From positions 682,001-746,000 of the forward strand of contig JBAOKB010000037.1 of NCBI GenBank assembly GCA_037044905.1: a DNA stretch of 64,000 nt, given 5' to 3'. This stretch comes from Hortaea werneckii. Lineage: Eukaryota > Ascomycota > Dothideomycetes > Mycosphaerellales > Teratosphaeriaceae. This document shows positions 34,301 to 43,300 of this stretch, piece by piece. The notes below the pieces were generated by a model. The model worked only from the letters and a program-made list of their open reading frames with translations, was not told where the DNA came from and did no database searches. Within the stretch, counting starts at the first letter, position 1. Each line of letters starts with the position of its first letter. Made by a program: the position numbers and the translations under genes.

Positions 34301-34358
34301 AGGTGGAAAGGAGAAGAAGAAGGGGCTTTTCAGCCGCCTGAAGGAGAAGCTGAAGTAG
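31320..34358 (+). CDS. CBM48/AMPK-type glycogen-binding domain protein with disordered repeat tail
   Basis: Five exons, 31320-31341, 31497-31633, 31792-31937, 32004-33931 and 34183-34358, encode 802 residues. The first exon is only 22 nt. Exons 1-3 form a CBM48 / AMPK-beta-like carbohydrate-binding domain (about residues 1-85: YTFTY, VYVTGNFDDW, IFYKFVADGEWKHDP). The rest is disordered, rich in Ala, Pro, Glu and Ser. It has a duplicated SQKEA-x-VDPEA motif (32566 and 33052), a Gly/Ala hydrophobic stretch near residue 340 (IAGLAAAGVAGAGAAAAG), four 30-residue repeats and a basic tail KKKGLFSRLKEKLK. Similar fungal proteins include yeast Crp1 and Mdg1, linked to cruciform DNA binding and pheromone signalling. 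Carbohydrate binding here is inferred. Confidence 0.82.
33472..33800 (+). repeat. 90-bp tandem repeat, about 4 copies (CBM48 gene)
   Basis: The anchor GTTACCGA-type sequence recurs at 33487, 33577, 33667 and 33757, exactly 90 bp apart (30 codons). Copies 1 and 3 resemble each other (PVSSKAPAVSGPDAAGAGG), as do copies 2 and 4 (PASSKAPEVS), so the array looks built from a 180-bp dimer that was duplicated. Confidence 0.92.
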
Positions 34359-36281
34359 ACGCTTCATACCTTTCGATGACAAGGCGAGAGGGTCTGCTGC
34401 CGGGCTTTCGCTAACGTGAGACGGTGAGGATAGGTCGTAGTATCGCTCCTGCTGCTCTGCGGCCGGCGTCGAGTCCGACCAAGACGCTCCACCGGCTGCC
34501 GCTTCCAGACCTGCTTCTCAGCAGAGCCAAGCACTGGATTCGCAGCCGGTCGACGGCGTGTACGATAGTGGTGATGAGAAAGAGGACGAGCGGCGTTCCT
34601 TTCAGCGTCATCATGGAAATACTGACAAGACTTCTTCTCGAGCCTCTTCGGTCCCGTTGGAGCAATCGTCTAATGCGCAGGAAGGGCGTGCGCCTAGAAT
34701 CTCACCTCAATCATTCGAGCGGGGACCTCGGGTTCAGTTCGCACAAGAGCTCGAGGTCATCGAGCGAGTCGAATCACGGCAGTACTCTGACTCTTCCTCT
34801 TCTTCCTCGGCATCGCAAGCGGGATCTGCTTCCTCTCCTCGATCTGTCGCTGGCTCACGGACTCCTAACGTTTCTTCGGTCACAACACAAGCGGGACCAT
34901 CGCGTTCTGAAGGTCCGCGGCAGCACTCTGAACTATGGGAGAATCTCAACCGAGCAGCTGGTCAGGACCTTGATCGCAAGTATCCTCGAGCCAACTCGTC
35001 AGCTCGCGGAGCCAGAGGAGGCAGGCGGCGGTGATCTTGACTTAAGGGGATGATGAGGATTGTCTTTGGAAATTGATACGCGCGATACCTCTCTGTCTTG
35101 CTCTGGCCTTTTCCCTCTCGCACGCGGTCTTTGGGTTATTCTTTTTCAGGAAACTGGGTGTAAGTAATGTGTAGACAGGCCTCTTTTGAGTGTATATCAT
35201 TGTATTGCAATTCGAGAACTATACCTCACGGGAGCCAACCACATGTCGTATTGATTTCATAGTTATTATGATTCTGATTTCGTTTTGTGGCGAGCAACAA
35301 TGCTAGGATTTGGGTTTGGGTTTGATCGTCCAATGCTTAATCCAAGTGGATGGATGTGCTTATGATCACCGACATGGATCATGAGCTGGGACAGGCCATC
35401 GCCAACCCTCGCCGTGAGCACATTCGAGTAAGTAGTAGATACAGTAGTACAGGCGCAAGGATTATGAAAATAAAAAAGCCAACAGATTTCAAATCTCTTA
35501 TATTTCTCTCTCGCATGTCTCGAAGTGCTACGTCTAGAACACGATACATATATATGTCTACTTCTTTTCTTTTTTGTTTTGTGTGGTCTCCCTTCTTACT
35601 TTCCCTTTCAGATCATCCACACAAGAGCATGATGTGATCACTTGAAGCTGCACAGAGTGTCTAGTATCAGCTCGACGAATCACGTTCTGGTCGGAATGCG
35701 GACACTTCGATCTGAAGCGCCCAGCATAATGACCGCAATGGTGAGCTTTGGAGGTATTCACTTCTTGGCAGATCGCGAGGGTAGATACTAGGTAATCAGT
35801 TCATTGGGAATGTTATATATCACGACGATAGGATATCTCCTCAGCTTCACTGTACGTATGGACAAGCCTTGGGCGATTTTTGAGCTGTTGTTGAGCTTTT
35901 AGGATGTACTAGTAGATTATACCGCCAGGCTGCCTGGCATCTTGACGGAGTGTTGTGTATCATGACAATCGTCAGACGGGTGCAGACGTTCCCGCAGAGA
36001 GAGAATTTCGGTTAAAAAAAAAGGCAAGAAAAAAAAAAGAAAAGAATGGAGGCGATATCTCGTCGCATCAATTTGTGCACACAGACGAGAAGGGCATACA
36101 CGGATGACATTGGCTTTCGAAGCATCAGGAAATGGACAGCCATGAGATTGCTCGCTTCCAATGCGAGAACCATTACATAGTCTAAATACATAAAAACTAG
36201 ACAAGATGGGCATGAACACCTCTGAGCGCCTCGCTAAATACACAACCAAGTCCGCAAAGCCAGATCAGACCCTTCTTATTA
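34359..36281. other. Spacer with an ATG-less open frame
   Basis: About 1.9 kb between convergent genes. It holds the open frame 34441-35034 (see next entry). From 35035 to 36281 only AT-rich sequence and A/T runs (near 36013-36040) are seen. Confidence 0.4.
34441..35034 (+). other. Ser/Glu-rich open frame lacking an ATG
   Basis: A plus-strand frame is open for 197 codons, from just after a TAG at 34438-34440 to a TGA at 35032-35034, and contains no Met codon at all. Its composition looks protein-like (Ser, Gln, Glu, Arg-rich; RVQFAQELEVIERVES and a Ser9-type run). It may be a 3' exon of an unannotated transcript, for instance an alternative 3' end of the CBM48 gene, or a decayed coding segment. 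Acceptor-like AG sites precede it, but no upstream donor in matching phase was found. Confidence 0.3.
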
Positions 36282-38453
36282 TTATTCATACAATTCATCC
36301 GAGCCCGAAGTAGATTCTCCAGTACGCTTCTTGGAATCGTCCTCCTCGAAAGAGAAAGCACGATGAAGGGCGCCGGCGGTTTGTTGCTCGTCAGAATGAC
36401 GAACGTCCGCTTTTACAACATCATCGGGATTCACCCTTCTCGGCTCCCTCACGCCTTCCGCGAAATTCACCGCTGTTGCTGAATTCGGGGCGGAATCAAC
36501 GCCATTGTAGATTCGTTCTCTATGGGCCAGCGCCTCCTTTTCCGACAGTGATTTGCCGTCTTTCTCCCGAATCGTAGGCATATCGCCCGGCATTTCGTAG
36601 AGCTGTCGCTCATTCCCGTCGACCTCGCTCGCGAAGGTAGTCGGCGTAAGAGGCGACAAGAAGGAAGACCGGTTGCCATTGCTTATAACTCCGCTGTTAG
36701 AGCTAGAGTGTGTACCCTCACCTCCCGATGGTGTAGTAGGTGAGTAGGCTGACGAGCTCCCAGGTCGGAAGAAACCAGACAGACGGCTTGGGGCTGAAGG
36801 GGTATGTGGTGAGCCAGATTCGGTAGAGGAATCATTGTACAGCAGCAGGCCCTTACGGTCGGAGTCTGGAGGTACAGGCGAGGAACCCTCGAGCTCGGCC
36901 TTGGGGAAAATATTGGACTCGCGACCTTGCTTCTGATTGGGCTCGGGAGACTCGGTTCCTCCAAGCTTTTCGTCCTTGATGCTGTCGCTGCTCTTGGCCC
37001 AGCTTCTACGGCGCCAGCAGCACCAGAAGAGCAAGCCCGCCAGGATGCCCACTCCTGCGACCACTCCTACAACGATACCAGCGATAGCGCCTCCGCTCAG
37101 CCCATCTCCCCCGTCGTTACTCTCGCTGGAGTCGCCAGCGCCTGGGTATGTATTATTCTGATTCTCTGTCGCTGGATCATATGCTGGAATAGCCACAATG
37201 TTCTGCTCGTAGTCCTGCTTCCAGTCGACCTGGCTCACGTTAAATTTCTGCCTTTCCCAATCCACAGAGAAGTACGCTTCCTGCAGGAACGTTCTACCAA
37301 GCGTGTATTGCGTGTCGTTGGCAGCTCTTCGTAGTGGGAAGTAATTCGAAGTGTTCTGAACTCCTTGGTAGGGATTCGTGGCAGTGAGATCGAATGCGCC
37401 GTACGGTAGTGTGATCTCCACCCTGTCTCCACCGTCAAGCCCTGATGCAATGGCAAAGGTCACATTGGGATTTCGTTCGGTGAGAGTTTGATGGAGGGTC
37501 GAGTTGACAAGATAGAGGTCCGTAGCATTATTATAGACAAGGCCAAATTCCTGCTCAAAAATCCGGCACGAATCGATTGGCAGCCATATCTCAGCAATCG
37601 TACTGTCGACAAATGCATATATCGGCGCCGGTAGGAGCTCTGTGCCGGTCGGAGAGGACTCCACCTGCGAGGGCGTGCTGATAGATTGGATGGCTACGAC
37701 GGTGTCGCGATCGTTATCCGGCGCGAAGGAGAATTGAACGTCGTTTTCAACAAATCTAGACGTGTCGTACCCGCCTAGTGTGAGAGATGCCAACACGCCG
37801 GAGAACCTGTACTTGGCACCTGCCGTGTACCCTGCCGATATACTTGGGATATATTCCTGCTCCTTCAGCTTTGTCATGTAGCTAGGAGAAGGTTCGCCAT
37901 CACTGCTGAAGTTGGTTGGTTTTGGATTGACGCCAAAGAGTCCCAGATAGAAGTCTTCCACTGCCAGCGCTCCTACAGTAGTATTCTTTAAAGTTGGCCC
38001 GTCCGTGCCGTTGCCTCCTAAGCCTACTACGTCGTATCCGAAGATGGCATTGTTGCCTGTATAGTTCAGGTTTTGCTCGATATACAGGACATATATTCCT
38101 ATTTGGTCGAACGAAGAGGACGCGCTTTCGTTGAAGAGCCCACCTCGGGTGTCGGCGCATGCTTCCAGGTCGGCTGCAGCTTGACAGCCTTGGGGAAGGA
38201 CGGCCCACGTCTGGTAAGAGTTAAAGGAGACATATGTTCGAACGAACTGTGGAGGCGTGCCAATGCCGAGGGTGAAGGTGGACCATGAGCCGTCGATACC
38301 TTCCCAACTCTCGTCCGGCGAAAAGGAGATGGGCGCCGGTATGGTCGCGTTCTCAGAGGCGCGTCTACTCAGAGACGCTCCTAGGGCATGCGATACGGTC
38401 AAAGCCAGCAGCGCGCTGGGTAGGCATCGCAAGCCTCGAAACAAGGGCGCCAT
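36282..38453 (-). CDS. Membrane-anchored aspartic-protease-like protein, first catalytic Asp lost
   Basis: Single-exon gene for 723 residues. A signal peptide (about 1-26) leads into a pepsin-like fold (about 58-420) with TLGIGTPPQ and many N-glycosylation sequons. A Gly/Asp-rich stalk follows, then one transmembrane helix (about 475-500, AIAGIVVGVVAGVGILAGLLFW) and a Ser/Pro/Glu-rich cytosolic tail of more than 200 residues. The first active-site position, normally D-T-G, reads S-F-N (YVSFNSYQTWAV, residues 74-85). The second site keeps its Asp (AFVDSTIAEIW). A one-Asp pepsin fold should be inactive, so a binding or sensing role is more likely than proteolysis. The start at 38453 is the first real ATG; the longer frame begins on TTG. 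Confidence 0.85.
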   Translation of the reverse strand: MAPLFRGLRCLPSALLALTVSHALGASLSRRASENATIPAPISFSPDESWEGIDGSWSTFTLGIGTPPQFVRTYVSFNSYQTWAVLPQGCQAAADLEACADTRGGLFNESASSSFDQIGIYVLYIEQNLNYTGNNAIFGYDVVGLGGNGTDGPTLKNTTVGALAVEDFYLGLFGVNPKPTNFSSDGEPSPSYMTKLKEQEYIPSISAGYTAGAKYRFSGVLASLTLGGYDTSRFVENDVQFSFAPDNDRDTVVAIQSISTPSQVESSPTGTELLPAPIYAFVDSTIAEIWLPIDSCRIFEQEFGLVYNNATDLYLVNSTLHQTLTERNPNVTFAIASGLDGGDRVEITLPYGAFDLTATNPYQGVQNTSNYFPLRRAANDTQYTLGRTFLQEAYFSVDWERQKFNVSQVDWKQDYEQNIVAIPAYDPATENQNNTYPGAGDSSESNDGGDGLSGGAIAGIVVGVVAGVGILAGLLFWCCWRRRSWAKSSDSIKDEKLGGTESPEPNQKQGRESNIFPKAELEGSSPVPPDSDRKGLLLYNDSSTESGSPHTPSAPSRLSGFFRPGSSSAYSPTTPSGGEGTHSSSNSGVISNGNRSSFLSPLTPTTFASEVDGNERQLYEMPGDMPTIREKDGKSLSEKEALAHRERIYNGVDSAPNSATAVNFAEGVREPRRVNPDDVVKADVRHSDEQQTAGALHRAFSFEEDDSKKRTGESTSGSDELYE

Positions 38454-40300
38454 GACCGCCCGCTTCCTCCACGACTTCGATGATGGGTGATGTAAGGCTG
38501 GCCTGGACTCTCGATATAGCTCTCGCGCCTTCTCCAATGGCTCAGCACATCAGCCTCTCAACCTCTCTGTAGTCCGCAATAATCTCCTAATCGTCCAGAA
38601 TGCACGGGTGTAAGTGGTCTCTCCATGATGGATGGGAACGACTTCACATGCAACGGTACAAAGCGCAGCCAGACCTCGCCAAGGATGCCTAAACGAGCCC
38701 GCATAAAGTCACTCTGGCTAGGAGCACCCTGCGCCGCAAGTAGCAGTGTGATAGGCTGACATGCGTGCCAGGATGACAAGCTCATAACATACTTCAACCT
38801 AGTCTACCTTGGCAGACGGAGGCGACGGCTTCCGATCTCAGAAGACGACCTGGGAGGGCATTTGGGGTCCAGGTGGAGGTACATACGTACACACCGGCAG
38901 GATTGATACGATAGGTACGGTAGGACCAGGAAGCAAGGAATGAGCTCAATGAGTGCTACTATATTTGCATCCCGCGTGGTGGTGTGAGATACGCAGGAAC
39001 AAGACGGAAATATGTGGTGGCACATGGTTGACATGCTGGTGTCCCGTCTTCGGGCTAAGCGGCACTGCAGTCGTCTTCGTCCCATCAACCGCCATCGGCA
39101 GCGGCGCAAAAGACAGTTTGGAATCAATCATTACATATCATGCTCAGAATAGGCAGTTCTGGAGTCTCCCCGTATGATGCATCATCGACTCTTTTAGGGC
39201 AAGGTATGTGACCGAATAGTCCGCAGCTTGCGCTTCGTATCTGCAAGACTTCAAGACATCCTTGGCTGTAGAAGGAGCTGCTAGGGTGGAGTTTAGCGGG
39301 CACCTCTTCGACCGCTGTGATAGCCAGGTGGTACCGGCTGAAGCCGAGCCTACGAGCCTACGAGTTCCCCTCCCATAGGATCAACCGGATGATAGGAGAA
39401 ACCTCTACGGTACTCAATATTATTGCCTGCCCCCGTAAGCATGCCACCCGTCATCACGAGACGACGCGCAATTCGCTGGCTGCCGTCTGCGGGAGAGACT
39501 TTTGCTCTACGAGCCCGTGTCGCTGTGCATGCTCTGAGTAGCCTTCGTCATGTAGATAGCAAAATCTGGAAAAGGCTATCTCGGCTATCCAGAACTGGAC
39601 CAGGTTCTCGCTGCAAGCTTGGCCAACGCACATGCGGAGATGGTTCTGCTCATGCACAGGCTTTTTACCGCTTGCCGGAGCTGGCTGTCCGTTCCCGTGG
39701 CTGGGAAACGTTGTGCAGACAAGAGCGCTCCAATGGTTTGGTTAGGCAAGCAAGGCACAGTTCCGATGTGCTAACACGAAGTAATTATCGATTGGCACCG
39801 TGAACGAATTAACGTCTCCAAAAATGTAGGGGGGTGAGATCATGAAGAGTTCGCCGGGATGCCAAGTCTATGGTGATCTCAAAGTTCCTCGGGAATCCCG
39901 TCATACGCTGGGGGTTGAAGGGGTATTATTCGCCAGATATGCATGATGCCAGCTAGGGTGGTGCTGTACCGTGCTGGGCAGGAGAAGGATTCTGGGCAGG
40001 TGGCGCTATTGCTGGCGTCGATCACCCTCTAGGCTGCGCGCCTTGAAACTTCAGCCTCCACGGGGCCATTTGCCATTGCTGAGGTATCCACGGCGGGACG
40101 TGACTTTCAACGCTTCGACGCCGTGTGTAGGCGGGCGAATCTGTGTGCACTGCCTCACGTAGACCTCACCACTATTCTATCGTACATCGCCCGCAGTCAC
40201 TCGTTGAAGCAGGCCCAGCGCGCAATGTTATGAGACGACAGGCTTAACTGGTTGGTGTCGGTGATCAGCACTTTCGCTTCTTCTGGGGTTCGCGATCGCG
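38454..40300. other. Intergenic spacer, divergent promoters
   Basis: About 1.85 kb separating two divergently transcribed surface-protein genes. There is a small direct duplication near 39343-39364 (GAGCCTAC twice). No gene is recognised. Confidence 0.4.
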
Positions 40301-43300
40301 ATGTTTTTCCGTAATGCTTTGGTGGTGGGCTTGTGGGCAGATGCGTCATTGGTATCCGGCGGAAGGACACCTCGACATCGAAGACAGGCAGACAGTAATG
40401 CCGGAGTCGATCCATGGCAGAACACGACAGTAGCCGCTCCCGCGACGTCTCCAGAGACGATCATCACGACATCCTCAGAGGACTATGCCATCACTTCTTC
40501 CGATTTGGCCGGTGATGCTGCCATACCCGAAACGAGCGATAGTAGTAGCGGTGATGAGCAGGGTGCTGCATATTCGACGCCCTCCCCCAGCTCGGAATTG
40601 ACCTCGAGTTCTGTACCAGATACGGAGTCCACTTCAAGTCCTCCCTCATTCCAAAGCCAAGCATCACCGTCGTCAAGCGGAGGAGCAGAGTCGTACTCAT
40701 CGTCTGATAGCGCGCCCGTCGAATTCTATTCTGGCTCGGATTCAGGCTCATCTACGTACTCGGACGAGGGCGCGCCTGAACTTACCACTACATTGGAGTA
40801 TGTTGATACGTGGACTTCAAGCACAGAAACCGTCCAAGCAACTGTCAATCAGCCAACTGGCGATGCTGTCTCTGCCGCGTACGTCCAACCCACGTCGCCG
40901 AACGCCGTAGACTCCTCTACCTCCGATGTGCTCTCATCCAGCACATCATTTCCCCAAGATGATAGTGCTCGGACGTCTTATGGACCGCCGACCGGCGATG
41001 TTGCCTCAACGGCATACGTCCCAGCTACCTCATCGAGCACTAAGGGTGCCTCTACTCTCAATCCGCAATCACCTTCATCCAGCACACCGACTTCTGAAGA
41101 TGAAGGCGCTGTAAAATCTTATGGAGCGCCAACCGGCGACGCTGTCTCTCCAGCATACCTTTCACCCACCTCGTCCGGAACAAGAGATGTGTCGACCACA
41201 ATCGTCTCTTCGTCGAGCGCTGCGAATCCGGGGGAGGAGGCTACTGCAGGATACGTCGATACTGAAGCATCAACAGCCCAGGCTTCCAGCGTGCTACCGA
41301 CTGGCGACGGTGCTTCACCTTCCGCATATGTTGCACCTACCTCCCAAGGAACAGGAGAGGCGTATGTTCCAAATGCACAGCCGTCTGCGAATAGCAACTC
41401 CGACGATGACACTATGTCACCGCTTGCGAGCAGCTCAAGCTCCCCCTCCAGTGTTATCATGGTGGGGTTGACAGATTCTTATGTCACGTATTCTAAGTCC
41501 GCCTCGACCGGCACGGTTGCAGCGGATACGAAGCAAGCTGCTACCGAAGCCGACTCTGGCAACACATACAAAGAGACAGCCTTTGCCAATCCCACCGCCG
41601 CCTCTGGCTCGCCGACGGCGCCTCCAAAATATGAAGAGACAACGTATGGCAATCCAACGGGCGTCTCTGGTCCAGATACCGGCTTCAGTCAGGGCATGGA
41701 GCCCCTGTCTTCCACCGGTGTCTCCGGTCCAACGACAGGACCTTCAGCTCAGCACACTGACATGCCTACTGGCTACTCTCCTGGAGTATCCGGCTCTACT
41801 GGCACGTCTACGTCTTGCACTACTAGTGGATCTACCGAGACAAACACCTACGAACCAACGGGAGGCTCAGCGCCAAGTTCCTACGGACCACAGCCAGTGG
41901 GACCGGCGAATGCCCCGTCATCTGGCCAGCCGTCGGTCATCGTTCAGCCAACTGGACCATCATCTGGCACGCCGACGGTGGTTGTTACGCCGACTCCACC
42001 CCAGCCATACAATCCTACTGGCCATCCCCGTTATCCATATGGCACTGGAAGACATAGCAGGAACACTACGAATGCCATATGCAGCGGCGCTACTCTCAAT
42101 GTGCTACAAGCGTCGTTGGACTGGTGGTACACCGCGACTTACACTCACGTTGCCTCGACTTTCTCCGTCCTCTTCGATAGGAACGACACATCTACAGGAT
42201 GGACATTGCTACCTGAAACAACGACCTTTGACGTCGCCTCTGCCTTGGCTTCCCCATCATGTACCTCCTCATTGACATCTTACTCATACTACAACTACAA
42301 CGGAGGGTGGAATGCAACAAACGGCAACTGGTCGACGTATTCGTATTATGATCAGGATTGCTTCTCAACGCCTGCCCCGGTAGCAGCCGCAACCACAGTC
42401 ATTACCCAGACTGCTCATACCTCCTTAAAACCGAACGTTACGAGCGGTAGCGGCAAGATCCCCGACGTAATTATCACTCCAACACCAGCCACAATATCCG
42501 TACCGGGCTCTACAGGCGCCTTCTCTGCCGGGACGCCTTTCGTCTATTTCAGCCAGTACGAGATCATGAGCAAGTATAACTCGACTCGCAATGGCAGCGT
42601 ACGCTGCGCTGAGACAACCAGTCGGTACAATATGACGTCGCCGTTTGGTTTTGCTTACACTGGCGGCGATGTCAATGGTCAGAAACTAGTGGGCGAAGGA
42701 GTCATCGGCGATGTTAACCCTGACTTCCTGAAAATTGTGAACGTTAGCAATGCCGTTGCGGGCAATTGGGTGGCCAAACCCACTGTTGCTGTAGTTCAAC
42801 AGCGCATTTTCGTAGCCCAAGCCGTCCTTGCTGCGTTCACTGAGAGTCCGCTCCGGACGTTAGCTACTCCTGAGCCGACGCTGCCAGATTACGTACCTCT
42901 GGTTCCTTCAACTACGGATGGCGGTAGTGGCGGAAAGCCGACAGGAGGAGGTGGTGGTGGGCGCGTCGAATCTAGCGCTGAGAGTCTGGCTATTCCTGGC
43001 TCACCGGCTACGACCAAGGAACCGACAAAGACAAGCGCTCCAGGCTCGAAGGAAGACAGTGACACTGGATCAGGCGCTGGCTCGAACTCAGGATCGAATA
43101 GCAACGATGGTTCGGAATCCGGATCCAATTCTGGCTCAAACGATAACAACAGCTCTGGCTCTGGTTCTGGTTCCAACTCAGGCTCTAATGACAACAATGG
43201 CTCAGGCTCAGGTTCAGGCTCAAACTCTGGTTCGAGCGATGAAAATGGATCAGGTTCTAGCTCTGGGTCTAATTCTGGCTCTGGCGACAGTAATGGTTCA

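Noticed and set aside
34424..35053. 209-codon frame overlapping the Ser/Glu-rich frame
   Set aside because: It starts on GTG, its Leu/Arg/Ser text looks like an off-frame reading, and the competing frame has the more protein-like composition.
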